A stretch of DNA of 64,000 nucleotides, from positions 434,001 to 498,000 of the forward strand of contig JAPFFF010000061.1 of assembly GCA_039105265.1 (NCBI GenBank), in the 5' to 3' direction. Numbering within the stretch: the first letter of the stretch is position 1; each line of letters begins with the position of its first letter. The notes beneath the pieces are model-generated. The model saw nothing but the letters and a program-made list of their open reading frames with translations. It had not been told where the DNA came from and made no database searches. The stretch comes from Tritrichomonas musculus (lineage: Eukaryota; Parabasalia; Tritrichomonadida; Tritrichomonadidae). Below are positions 47,039 to 56,806 of this stretch, one piece after another. The position numbers and the translations under genes are program-made.

Positions 47039-48319
47039 ATGTATCCTACACTAAACCCAACTGAAGAACAAACACCAATACCTATCGAATATGCTTATTT
47101 TTTAGAAGATGGAGAACAAGATCCTAATAAGCCTAATCGATATTATTTTAATTTTCCACAATGTTGGTGTACATCAAATAGAGGTGAATCTATTATCGGA
47201 GTAAGAAGTATATGGATGATAGCAAGAAGAAGAAAGATGGTATATACAATTAAATTAAGAAAATATTATAGAAGTAATTATAACGAATTAAAAGAGAAAG
47301 TAGAAAATAAAAATAAAACAGATGATGAGATTTATGAATTAATACCTGAAAATAGAAAAAGTGAATGGAGTACTAATGTTATAACATGGATAGAATCATA
47401 CGGTCATTTTAGAGATTTTTGGAATGGTTTAATGCCGTTAATAAATGATGGGTTTAAAGCTTATAATTCTTCAATCGAATCATCTATTAAAACAGAAATC
47501 AAGATTATGGATAGAAAGATTGAGATGTTAGAAAAGCATATAGATGAATCAACTAATAAATATATAGATCTTATGGTATTGATTGAAAATGAAACAGATG
47601 CTAACACTAAAGCACAAATGACGGAACAAGCTAAAAAATTAAAAACAGAAATGGAAGAAAAAAATAAAGAGATTGAAAAAATAAAAAAAGAGAAACAAAC
47701 AGTCGGTAAACCTACATTCAATAGATTAGATTTACAATTAGATAGATATTATGATTATCAAAATTTAAAGCGAGTTCAAGAAATATATGCAATAACAAAT
47801 AGATACGATTCAGATCAATACGGAGTAATGGCTAAAAATTTAATATATTATGTAGATATTTCTATATCTTTTTATCCTAGATCTGTTATAAATGGAGTAC
47901 AAGATAACACGATTGATCAAAAATATGATTTTGTTGATGTATTTAATATTGGAATAAATGCATATCAGAATAATCCTTCTAAATACTTAGATATGAATAA
48001 ACCTATTATAGATAAAAAAGGTAATATTGTTGGTTATGAAGGGAAGTGGTTAAGAGAATTAAAGTTTGATTATGTATGGGATAGACATTCATGTAAATTA
48101 TATTCATCAATAGCAGAAGAATCAAATAAAGGATATTTAGGTAATAGTCAAATCTATTTTAACCCTATTAAATACTTCAAACTTAATTCGACAGATCAAA
48201 GATTTTGGGTTGAGTTTTATTCAGGTCGACATAATAAGATCCCTGTTTCAGTCCCTTTAAATGAATCATTTATTATTGAAATGATATTCTTACCATTCAA
48301 GAAGATGCTTTACATTTAA
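47039..48319 (+). CDS. Conserved Maverick virion-type protein of element D (426 aa)
   Basis: Homologue of the 323-residue protein of C: IPIEYAYFLEDGEQDPNKPNRYYFNFP, RGESIIGVRSIW and the C-terminal WDRHSCKLYSS..LGNSQIYFNPIKYFKLNSTDQRFW block are all present. It is about 100 residues longer because of a coiled-coil insert (about residues 150-225, rich in Glu, Lys and Ile). Possible minor capsid protein. The frame looks whole. Confidence 0.6.
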   Translation: MYPTLNPTEEQTPIPIEYAYFLEDGEQDPNKPNRYYFNFPQCWCTSNRGESIIGVRSIWMIARRRKMVYTIKLRKYYRSNYNELKEKVENKNKTDDEIYELIPENRKSEWSTNVITWIESYGHFRDFWNGLMPLINDGFKAYNSSIESSIKTEIKIMDRKIEMLEKHIDESTNKYIDLMVLIENETDANTKAQMTEQAKKLKTEMEEKNKEIEKIKKEKQTVGKPTFNRLDLQLDRYYDYQNLKRVQEIYAITNRYDSDQYGVMAKNLIYYVDISISFYPRSVINGVQDNTIDQKYDFVDVFNIGINAYQNNPSKYLDMNKPIIDKKGNIVGYEGKWLRELKFDYVWDRHSCKLYSSIAEESNKGYLGNSQIYFNPIKYFKLNSTDQRFWVEFYSGRHNKIPVSVPLNESFIIEMIFLPFKKMLYI

Positions 48320-48338
48320 AATAATTAAAACGATTAAA

Positions 48339-49290
48339 ATGAATAAAAAATATTTTAAGACAATTAGAGAGCTTCATTCTTACTATCCATGGAAATCATC
48401 ATCAAAATTCGTACCATTAGCTAAAAGATATGGGTTTAGTGAAGAAGAAGCATTAGATTATTTAAAGAAGATAGTACATGATGTTAAGGTACCTAAAGCT
48501 AAGTTCATGAATATATATTCGAAACACGCAGGAGGTTATCAAATGGACACTTTCATAAATGATAAAACAAAAGATGGATTAAATTATCTAATGCTGATTA
48601 ATATCAATACAAGAAAAGCATATTGTTATTCAATGAAAGGTAAAGGAGCAAAAGAAGTAGCAAAAGCACTTAATAAATTTTTAGAGGATGAGAAAGAAGT
48701 ATACTCTATTACATCAGATCAAGATGCTGCATATTTATCTAATGATGTACTTCAAATAATGAAAGATAATAATATTGTATATACGACGACAGAAGACAAT
48801 AATCATAATGTATTAGGTATTATTAATAGATTTATGCGAACTATAAGAGATATGGTAGGTGAGAATAGATATATAAATGAAAAAGAGATGAATGATTTAA
48901 TAGATTCATACAATAACACACCTCACAGATCTTTAAACTATAAAATACCTAATGAAATGAGTAAAGAAGATGAAAAAGAATATGTAAAAACAAAATCACG
49001 TAATTACCCATATGATTTTAAACCTAATGATAGAGTAAGAATTATTCAAGCTAAAGAACCATTTGCAAAACGAAGAAATAAAGTTAGTAAAGAAGCTTAT
49101 ATTGTAGATTCAAAAGCAGGTAATCAATTTATAATTAAATCTAAAGATGAATCAATAGATAAAGTACCAGGTTATAGATTAATCAAAACAACAAATAAAA
49201 ATATAGCACAAACATTAAAAGGTGGTAAGAGAGGTATAGTAGATAAAATAATTTCATATGATACACAAAAGAATAAATATAAAATTTCAT
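48339..49290 (+). CDS. Integrase of element D (3' end lost)
   Basis: About 315 residues of sequence related to the integrase of C (37286): GGYQMDTFIND, MLININTRKAYCYSMKGKGA, SDQDAAYLS, GIINRFMRTIRDM and the chromodomain-like segment beginning IISYDTQKNKYKI. Similarity stops there, where element D meets the KilA-N gene of B. It starts 19 bases behind the virion-type gene. It is a broken copy. Confidence 0.75.
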
Positions 49291-49933
49291 TTTCATTGAA
49301 GTTCTCACGAATTATATTTTTGATATCACGATTACATGTCATTGAAACTGGTAAATTATCTCGGTAAAACCAGTTTTCATCTGGATTATCGAAGTGATTT
49401 CGCATTTTTGAAAACGAATCGATGTGTCTTCGAACAAGATGTAATTTACAACGAGTTATTGAATCTGGAATTGATTCTCGCCAAATGAAGAAAACATAAT
49501 CAAATTGTCTTCCTTCAGGTACAGCACGTAATGTTAAGTTTTCAATTTGTTCTTTCAATTGATTACGTTGTTGATTAAAATAGTTATCAAGAAGTTTCAT
49601 AATGTCAAATGAATATGATGGGGAACACCAAATTGCAACATGATTGACAAGTAAACGGTGAATATACATTCCTTTTAATTCGTTAGGTAAATTTGGTCGG
49701 TTTTCATATAATTTCTGGTCCGGAGGAATTCCGCCGGACCCATTTATGTATTCAAGAAGTTCTTTCGAACTTTGATTTTGAAACCAGTGACGTGCTGGTT
49801 TATTAGATTGACATGAATTAATAATACTTTGCATTTGATACATATCATCAGAAATTGAATGAATGATTCGAAGTTTGTCATTATATTGGATATATTCATA
49901 TTCATCATTAATTGGTGTAACAATTGTGTTCAT
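49290..49933 (-). CDS. KilA-N domain protein of element B (3' end lost)
   Basis: The start follows ctttattcaaaaATG. The KilA-N domain spans about residues 40-110 (RHWFQNQSSKELLEYI... MYIHRLLVNHVAIWCSPSYSFDIMKLLDNYF). A DUF3627-like C-terminal part follows (FDYVFFIWRESIPDSITRCKLHLVRRHIDSF). This domain pair is known from poxviruses, ascoviruses and mimiviruses and binds DNA. The gene ends at the junction with element D. Residues 65-75 are encoded by a hairpin (49717-49740). Confidence 0.8.
49717..49740. repeat. Hairpin inside KilA-N gene (B hairpin family, copy 8)
   Basis: GGTCCGG / CCGGACC stem with an inner GGAATTCC palindrome, in frame in the KilA-N gene. Confidence 0.7.
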
Positions 49934-50479
49934 TTTTGAATAAAGATAAAAAATTAAATAAAAAAATAAATTTGAAAATTAATTTTATTAATCAACTTTT
50001 TGAATAGAATAATATAAATGTGAAAATTTCATGTTTACAGTTGATTTGAGAATCTGATTTTTAAAATATATATTACTATATAAGTCCGCAATATAATTGT
50101 ATAATTACTTTGTTTCACTGAGCTAAAGAAGTTGATTATTAAAAATGTTAATATTTTTTTCACACTGATTTCATAGAATAAACTTATTATGATACTGTAA
50201 AACGTTGTTTTATTGATGTTCTTGTGTAACTAATTGCGATTAGCTATTTTATTTGAAATTTGAATTTTCAAGATATTAGATGAGATAATCATCTGAAACC
50301 AAAAATCGAAAAAGTGGAATATTTGAAATCGGGGTTATGTGATGATTACAAATATATATGATATTTGTTCCAAAAGATGCTCTGGATATAAAATTCGAAA
50401 AATCGGAATTATTTGTAAAATTGAGAGACCATTGAATTTAAAAATTTTATAATTGAATAGAAGATGCAATGTATTCAAA

Positions 50480-50690
50480 ATTACAGATTTCTCTGATGAA
50501 TTTTATTTAAGAAGTAATTCAATTTATCAGATTCTGCAGAATTCTTTCACAATTATTACAGATTTGTCGGATGATTTTAATTTGAATAGTAATTCAAAAT
50601 TACAGATTTGTCGGATGATTTTAATTTGAGAACTCTATCAAAAATACAGATTTGTCGGATGATTTTAATTTGAATAGTAATTCAATTTTA
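50480..50690. repeat. Degenerate tandem repeats with CAGATTTGTCGGATGATTTT
   Basis: Three clear units of ACAGATTTGTCGGATGATTT plus AATTTGA filler near 50558, 50601 and 50645, with a diverged fourth near 50482. Unit length is about 43 bases. Non-coding, downstream of PolB. Confidence 0.75.
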
Positions 50691-50773
50691 CCGAAAAATT
50701 AGATTTATAAGATAATTCAAATAACGAATAAAAAAAATATTTTTAATAATTTATTTTTCATATTATTTTTGAT

Positions 50774-50793
50774 GGTATGGGAATTCCCATACC
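50774..50793. terminator. Perfect 20-base palindrome behind PolB (B hairpin family, copy 9)
   Basis: GGTATGGGAA and its exact reverse complement TTCCCATACC abut, seven bases before the stop codon position of PolB (minus strand). A role in 3' end formation is inferred from position. It is also the longest perfect stem of the hairpin family. Confidence 0.55.
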
Positions 50794-50800
50794 TTCCATT

Positions 50801-53800
50801 TCATTGAATAATATAATCATTAGCAGTAATTCCTTTAACAAATGGTGCACATGATTGATTTTCTAAAACAATCATTTTTGTGTGTTGTCCGGTTAACGCG
50901 TTCTTATTAATAGTCAATTTTGACATCTGATTATTATTCATTTGAAGATTAATATTCTTACCAATTTTAACAGAATTGTTTTCGATAATTGATTTATAAT
51001 CTGGATATTTAATATCATTCTTTTTAAGTGATACTCCTTTCAATTTTAATGATTTGGTTTGCCCATTATTATTCCAAATGGTGTAACATTTTGGAGCAAG
51101 TGCAATTTGATTATCCCCATATTTCTCAACACTTAGACCTAATATCTTTTTTTCATCTTCGATTGTTCCAATATTAGGATTTGGCATGAATTTATAAATA
51201 TGTTTGTCATAGTATTCTTTGTTTTTGATAATGTAATCGAAATTTTGAGTTGGTGGTTCATTTGGATTCCCGGCGATAGCCCAGTAATATGAATCGGTAT
51301 CGAGGGATGTTAAATGTAAACGTTCCATATCCAAGCATCGATTCATGAAATCATAATAGAAAGTCAAATACCAGAATTTTGCATTATCTAATGTCCAAAG
51401 AGATTCTTGGATGCAAGTTGTGCAATGATATGATTTGGGTGAATGTTGAATCATAAATGTGTTATCATTTAATTGAGCACCTCCCATGTATGTTTGTGAG
51501 ATAATTGATTGGTAAGCCTTATTTGCATCACAGATTTTGATTTTAGAGAACTTCTCAGTATTCATTCCATCATATCCATAAGAACCGTTCATACTGATTT
51601 TATAGAACTTTTCATTCCCCTTTGATTTACCAGATATGATATCCTGACGTTTTTTCATAAATTCATTAACAAATTGATTGAATCCAGTGTGACATTCATA
51701 TTGTGAAACAGATTTGACATCATCGATTATCAATCCGTGGTCGAGAAGGAACCAAAGGTAATAATTTGAGAAAACCATGTATTCCCCATTTATGTCAAGC
51801 AACATTGTTAATTTACGTTCTTCCTTATCGATTGAATTTAAATTGTTTGATTTCATGTAATTGTACATGTATGAACCAATTGTTTCTTCATTATTTGTGA
51901 TATTAATGTTTCGGAATACTGGTGGAAAATTAATGAAATAATTGATTTTTGATTTGGGACAAGATAGTTTCACAACAGCATAGAAAACATAATTTGGTTT
52001 ATTTGAAAAACGTGATTTTGAAGTTATGATTTTCATACAACGTTCTCGAGATTGTTTATCCTTTGCTTCAATCCTTCGAATGAAAGCACCTGGCATGAAC
52101 ATAATTCCTCCATGGTACTTAATAAATGGATGTGAATTTGATGAAAATGATGAATGATAAAGTGAATTGAAATCAATTCCAAGAATATGTGTTTGAACGT
52201 TTTGAGTTTCAACTCCGTTTTCAACTCTTCGAGTATCATAAGATATTACCTTGTTATTAATTCCATCGTAACGGAATTTGTTGATATGAGTTTCACCTTT
52301 GATGTTAACACGATGCATTACATTTGATAATCCACCAGCAATTGCATTTCGAATTGTATAATATTCATCTTCATTATTTATCAAAGTTGGAAGATGATGT
52401 AGTTTGCAATATTTTTTTAATTGAATTCTTAATGCAGTTATTTTTGGGTCATCTCGTTTTCGAAGTTTATTGCATTCAGCACAAGCCAGCAAACAATTTG
52501 AAAATTCATGTCCAATATCATTGTTAATTCTATCAAGAGTTGGTTTGTTTTGATATGTGAAATGTTCTTTACAAAGATGACATTTACCTTTAATTGGGTC
52601 ATTGTAAAGTTTGAGAAATTCTTTGTAATCATTGGACGAAACACATTTTGAAAGGTCTCTTTTAGGGTTATGAGTAAGATTGTATCGTTCATCTTGTTTG
52701 TAATAATTTTCACATTTGAATTGCCACCATTTAGGATTTGGAATGAATTCGTTGTATTTATGTATAGGATTGTAATTTTCATGAGGATTGAAATCCTTGT
52801 ATGCCAGAGCATATTTTATACAAGATGCATTCTTAGATAATGATAAATTGGATATCAAATCAACTTTGTATTGAGCATTGAGTTGAATTAAATTGTCAAT
52901 TGGTTTAATCATCATTTCAACATCATTGTCATTATAAGCAAGCAAGTAATCCCATCGTGTTTTATAGTTTTTAGCATCTTCGAGATAGATTTGATAATCA
53001 GATTCTGAGAGTGGATTTTTTTGGTTGAGATAGCTGTCAAAGTCGTTGTATGAAAATGGTTCGGATTTAGATAATACTTCATTGTAGTTTGATGAATTGA
53101 CAGCCTCATATGGGAAAACACCTTTCACAGAATTAGTTTCACCACCAAAATCGATACCAAATTGTTTTAATGTACCTCCAGCAACAAATGATTGAGCATC
53201 AATAAATCGTAATTTTGTTGGAAGGTGGTCTGAAACGAGAATGAATTGTTTTAATGAAGATATTGTTCCAATTAATGAATTTGATTCAACTTTCCAATGA
53301 GAGTGATTAAGATATTTCTTGAACAAATTAGAATCAAATCTTGAAGAGTTAAATCCAAAAACAGTTATGGTATAAATATTTGTATCAATATCATAAATTT
53401 TATCAGCAGGGAGGAACGATTTGTCATAAACGATTTTATCATTCAGTACTTCCATCGATTGTTCGAACAACCATGATATCCATTCTGGAATAAATTCTTC
53501 AGATTCCCTTAATGAAAAGTGTTTGGTAATTAATCCTGAAGATAATTTAACACATGAAGCAACAGAAAGAGGTATTAAACGTGAATTGATTACTGTTGAA
53601 TCAGAAATCGATTTGTTAACTGATTGTTCCATCGTTTCAAAATCGTATGTCATATAATAAATGTTAGGTTTCCATTCTAAATCGTATGCCAAACAATATT
53701 CATAAACTGGGTTATATAAGATATGTGGACAGAATGGAAGTGGTTCCTTGTTTGGAATAAAGTTCTTCTTGAAGACACCATCACAATGTTTGACATGAGA

Positions 53801-55702
53801 TTCAAATCTAAACATATTTTTAGGTCCACGATGAGTATATGAATGACATTTTGGGCAAATATGTATTTGAGTTAGTTTTTCAGGATTCTTAATGTACATG
53901 ATATGAATAATTTGGTCTTTCGAGAAAAGTAATGCAGAATGAGTTGGATAAGATTTATCGAAAAACCATTGTTCAGATAAGTCGTAATATGAAGAATTAT
54001 CAGTTTCGACACTATGTGTCTCAGCCAAGCTTTGCTTGGTTTTAGTAAATTCATATATATTAATATTGAGATGATGCTTTTTAGCCAATTCTTCCATTTG
54101 TTCCATCGTTACTCCTTTGAATTCTTTGAGAATATTTAATCCTTGTTTTGGAATTTTGGTGTTATATTCAATATTATGTTCTTTGAGAAGGATTTTTTTA
54201 GCAACCTTAGTTCGTTTGGCACAATCATATTTTTGAGTATTTGCAAGATTATAGGTTTTAGTTTTTTCATCATATTCACTCAAACAGATTGCAAGAAATC
54301 GATAGAAACATAATTTATCATCTTCATTGTCAGCAATAATAAAATCATTTTTGATGAATTCTTTTGGTAAATCTTTAATATGTCCAGTAACCTTTCGCAT
54401 TCGTGAGACAGTAAATGAAATTGAACCAACGATTGTTAATTTAGTTGATGAAGTTGATGTTTCATATGAATTGAGATTCGATTCAATATACATTTTAACA
54501 TAATCAAGGTCCTGTAATGATGATATTATTATAGGAATTGTAGATTGATAATTTTTCCAATTAATATTTCGTGCTTCATATTCGAAATGGTCCTTTTCTT
54601 CATTCTCCAAATCATGAACAGGAGTTTCAAATACACCAGATAATTGGAAATGAATTTTGAATGGTTTGAGTTCTCTATCAAATACTTGTTGCAATGATTC
54701 GAAGATTTGATTTAATGATGAGATTTGATTGAAATAATAAATAACAATTGGGGAGCCATTGTATTCCTCTTTATCAACATAATCTTTATCATATTTGGTA
54801 TAATAATCCCAAACCTCAACTGCTTTATCAAAATCATGTGGTTCATTAATCATAAGATAATCATTGTGTTTTGATTTAAATTTGTTATTGAATTTATCAA
54901 GATATTCATATAATTCTTCGTTTTCAGGAATGTAATATTCAAGTAAATGTGATTTATTTTTAATGAGTTTTGGTTCAATTTTCTTGAGATTCTCTTCTTT
55001 ATTATATTGTTTAATTAATTTAATTGCATTATCGACTGCTTCATAAGCACGTTTAATTGCATTTTCAAGTTTTTCTTTTTTCAATTGATTATCAAATTTG
55101 TTCTGAGAATTAATTCTTACAAGTTCATCTAAAGAATTGATTTGTTTGTATTCGTTTTTATCAAATTTGTTGAAGAAATTATTATCATCACGAACTTGTT
55201 TATCATGAAATTCTTGATCGATTTGTTGTTGTTGTTCATTGAAATATTGATAATCAGATTCATTTGGTTGTTCATCTTCATAAAATGATTCACGATTTAA
55301 TATATCTTGATAATTGTGTTCATAAGATTTATTTAATTCATGCTGTTTATTATAATATTGATTATATGTTTCATTCAATTCATCATCATTAATCGATTCA
55401 TTATTAATATAATCTAGATAATTTTGTTCATATTGACGACGATTTTGTTCATGAGTTATGAAATTATCAAGTTTTATCAGAAAATCATCACTATCATTAA
55501 AATCAAGCCCAATTATTTGTTGGGCATTATGTTGATTAAGATATGTATATAATGTTCTGATATTTCGTAATTTAGCACCTCCTCGATATCGACGAGTATC
55601 TGCAATTTCAAGATTTTCATTAAGTCCTTGATTAATATTATTAATAGATTCAATAATATCGTCATTAGTAAAATCAATAAATGAATTTTGGTTGAAAGCC
55701 AT
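50801..55702 (-). CDS. polB: Giant family B DNA polymerase of element B with OTU-like and HNH domains
   Basis: The product has 1633 residues. By approximate residue: 1-260, Asn/Gln/Tyr-rich coiled coil; 440-600, an OTU-like region (DDKLCFYRFLAICL... THSALLF) followed by a CPKCHSY..H..HC zinc finger; exonuclease motifs YDFET near 686 and YNDNDVEMM near 924; 1041-1085, an HNH-type module (CHLC...TLDRINND.GHEFSNC..ACAECN); motif A GIDFNSLYHSS near 1179; motif B ISMNGSYGYDG near 1374; motif C LDTDSYY near 1470. Protein-primed replication is inferred. Hairpins at 54008-54039 sit in a linker. The frame looks whole. Confidence 0.92.
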   Translation of the reverse strand: MAFNQNSFIDFTNDDIIESINNINQGLNENLEIADTRRYRGGAKLRNIRTLYTYLNQHNAQQIIGLDFNDSDDFLIKLDNFITHEQNRRQYEQNYLDYINNESINDDELNETYNQYYNKQHELNKSYEHNYQDILNRESFYEDEQPNESDYQYFNEQQQQIDQEFHDKQVRDDNNFFNKFDKNEYKQINSLDELVRINSQNKFDNQLKKEKLENAIKRAYEAVDNAIKLIKQYNKEENLKKIEPKLIKNKSHLLEYYIPENEELYEYLDKFNNKFKSKHNDYLMINEPHDFDKAVEVWDYYTKYDKDYVDKEEYNGSPIVIYYFNQISSLNQIFESLQQVFDRELKPFKIHFQLSGVFETPVHDLENEEKDHFEYEARNINWKNYQSTIPIIISSLQDLDYVKMYIESNLNSYETSTSSTKLTIVGSISFTVSRMRKVTGHIKDLPKEFIKNDFIIADNEDDKLCFYRFLAICLSEYDEKTKTYNLANTQKYDCAKRTKVAKKILLKEHNIEYNTKIPKQGLNILKEFKGVTMEQMEELAKKHHLNINIYEFTKTKQSLAETHSVETDNSSYYDLSEQWFFDKSYPTHSALLFSKDQIIHIMYIKNPEKLTQIHICPKCHSYTHRGPKNMFRFESHVKHCDGVFKKNFIPNKEPLPFCPHILYNPVYEYCLAYDLEWKPNIYYMTYDFETMEQSVNKSISDSTVINSRLIPLSVASCVKLSSGLITKHFSLRESEEFIPEWISWLFEQSMEVLNDKIVYDKSFLPADKIYDIDTNIYTITVFGFNSSRFDSNLFKKYLNHSHWKVESNSLIGTISSLKQFILVSDHLPTKLRFIDAQSFVAGGTLKQFGIDFGGETNSVKGVFPYEAVNSSNYNEVLSKSEPFSYNDFDSYLNQKNPLSESDYQIYLEDAKNYKTRWDYLLAYNDNDVEMMIKPIDNLIQLNAQYKVDLISNLSLSKNASCIKYALAYKDFNPHENYNPIHKYNEFIPNPKWWQFKCENYYKQDERYNLTHNPKRDLSKCVSSNDYKEFLKLYNDPIKGKCHLCKEHFTYQNKPTLDRINNDIGHEFSNCLLACAECNKLRKRDDPKITALRIQLKKYCKLHHLPTLINNEDEYYTIRNAIAGGLSNVMHRVNIKGETHINKFRYDGINNKVISYDTRRVENGVETQNVQTHILGIDFNSLYHSSFSSNSHPFIKYHGGIMFMPGAFIRRIEAKDKQSRERCMKIITSKSRFSNKPNYVFYAVVKLSCPKSKINYFINFPPVFRNINITNNEETIGSYMYNYMKSNNLNSIDKEERKLTMLLDINGEYMVFSNYYLWFLLDHGLIIDDVKSVSQYECHTGFNQFVNEFMKKRQDIISGKSKGNEKFYKISMNGSYGYDGMNTEKFSKIKICDANKAYQSIISQTYMGGAQLNDNTFMIQHSPKSYHCTTCIQESLWTLDNAKFWYLTFYYDFMNRCLDMERLHLTSLDTDSYYWAIAGNPNEPPTQNFDYIIKNKEYYDKHIYKFMPNPNIGTIEDEKKILGLSVEKYGDNQIALAPKCYTIWNNNGQTKSLKLKGVSLKKNDIKYPDYKSIIENNSVKIGKNINLQMNNNQMSKLTINKNALTGQHTKMIVLENQSCAPFVKGITANDYIIQ
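54008..54039. repeat. Paired tri-loop hairpins inside PolB (B hairpin family, copy 10)
   Basis: GACAC-TAT-GTGTC (54008-54020) and CCAAGC-TTT-GCTTGG (54025-54039), four bases apart, in frame in a linker of the OTU-like region. Confidence 0.85.
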
Positions 55703-55787
55703 TTATCAAAAATAAAAATGTGGAAAAAAATTAGTTCAAAAATTAAAATTTAAGAATCTGTTTCAAAAAAATATTTTAATCGTTTGT

Positions 55788-56510
55788 TTATTTTGATTCT
55801 TCTGAGAAATAAGTTTTTTTAACACCTAGGTGCGGACGTGAATTATAACATTTCCAATCATTCCAAACAACATGAAACGTTTTTCCTTTATATTTATATT
55901 CCAAACGAGATTTTTGATTCTCATATTTTGAAATCAATTCACAACCTTCTTTTGCAAATAATTGTGCAATATGTTCATGCGTATAACGAATGCATTTCAT
56001 TTTATGTGAACGAATTCCTTTATTCCATTTTATTGGTGTGATTGCATAATCTAATCCTTCAAATGTATAATGAACCAATTTATCAGATAATTCATATGGA
56101 GAAGTTAATATACAATTTTCTTTTAACATTGATTCTCGTAATTTATCCTCTTTTTGTTTACGAGATTCTTCTGAACGTTCTTCATTTGATTTAATTAATG
56201 TAATTCCTTGTTTTTTAGCATAATTGTAATCTTTTCTATATAATTTATCAGGATTGTGATAAAATTCTCTAATATAACAGTACATAATTCTTGTTGGATT
56301 ATTATTTCGATAGAATGTAATTGATTCACAAATTAGAGATTCTTTTGGATATCTTAATATTGTACAATCATATTTTTTAAAGAATTCATCAAATTGTTCA
56401 TTAGAAGCAGTTATTGAATAAAATTTCATTGTTTGTTTGTCTTTTGGTTTTTTCAAATCTTTATTGTAAGCATCCAAATATTCAGCAATGGTTCCATTTA
56501 TTTGTTGCAT
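55788..56510 (-). CDS. Unknown protein with zinc-finger-like repeats lacking cysteines (240 aa)
   Basis: The C-terminal half has two units of the form GCELISKYENQKSRLEYKYKG..FHVVWNDWK, the layout of the small treble-clef repeats found beside viral and phage homing endonucleases, though the usual metal-binding cysteines are not evident. The N-terminal part contains SITASNEQFDEFFKKYDCTILRY. It is the last gene of B before the right TIR and lies just upstream of PolB on the same strand. It may bind DNA. No family is certain. Confidence 0.5.
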   Translation of the reverse strand: MQQINGTIAEYLDAYNKDLKKPKDKQTMKFYSITASNEQFDEFFKKYDCTILRYPKESLICESITFYRNNNPTRIMYCYIREFYHNPDKLYRKDYNYAKKQGITLIKSNEERSEESRKQKEDKLRESMLKENCILTSPYELSDKLVHYTFEGLDYAITPIKWNKGIRSHKMKCIRYTHEHIAQLFAKEGCELISKYENQKSRLEYKYKGKTFHVVWNDWKCYNSRPHLGVKKTYFSEESK

Positions 56511-56571
56511 TTTAGAAAAATAAAAAAATAAAAAAAATATTTAAAAATACAAACTACTGGAAAATAAGGTA

Positions 56572-56800
56572 CCCTAACAATTTCAAACTTGTTCTGGGAG
56601 CTTGGTTTACCAAGTAAGTTTCCAACGAATTTCAAACTTGTTCTGGGAGCTTAGTTCCTGAGGTAGGTCTCTAACGTGTTTATGAAAAGTTTGGTGTTGG
56701 ATTGTCAATTTTTCTGGGAGCTTGGTTCCTGGTATTGGGAGACAAGGAAATTCTTATCAGTAGTTATTCGAGGTACCAGGGCGCACAATATATTACTACT
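56572..56800. repeat. Right terminal inverted repeat of element B
   Basis: Reverse complement of 8790-9018 over all 229 bases as far as I can compare. It ends ATTACTACT and is followed by TTTGAA. Confidence 0.95.
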
Positions 56801-56806
56801 TTTGAA
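56801..56806. repeat. Target site duplication of element B, right copy (TTTGAA)
   Basis: Identical to 8784-8789. It marks the exact site where B entered the second fibre-like gene of A. Confidence 0.95.

Larger units (their letters stand above)
46741..49290. mobile_element. Element D, one end of a C-related Maverick
   Basis: It starts with AGTAGTATAT at 46741. It holds a virion-type gene and an integrase in the same order and orientation, relative to the terminus, as in C. Around 49290 it joins directly to the KilA-N gene of B, and no opposite TIR is present. It is therefore a broken fragment: one end of an element whose remainder, with part of B, has been lost. The proteins are well below identity with those of C, so it is not a fragment of C. 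Confidence 0.8.
49934..50800. other. Gene-free interval between KilA-N and PolB of element B
   Basis: About 870 bases without a convincing frame. The left half is A/T-rich without visible structure. The right half contains degenerate tandem repeats (50480-50690) and a perfect 20-base palindrome (50774-50793). It probably serves as a regulatory or 3' region for PolB. Confidence 0.6.
8790..56800. mobile_element. Element B (Maverick/Polinton), 48 kb including nested C and D
   Basis: B is bounded by 229-bp TIRs that look identical by eye and by the TTTGAA duplication. Its own content, without C and D, is about 20 kb. It holds a small unknown gene, a fibre-like protein, two large unknown proteins, a minor-capsid remnant, integrase, MCP, an amphipathic peptide, two small proteins, KilA-N, a giant PolB and another unknown gene. 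I found no ATPase or protease gene of its own; these were probably lost next to C or D. It is broken by the two nested elements. The identical TIRs point to recent insertion into A. Confidence 0.92.

Noticed and set aside
8790-56800. LTR retroelement because of the retroviral-type integrase
   Set aside because: The terminal repeats are inverted, not direct, and no reverse transcriptase is present; capsid, PolB and ATPase genes define a Maverick.
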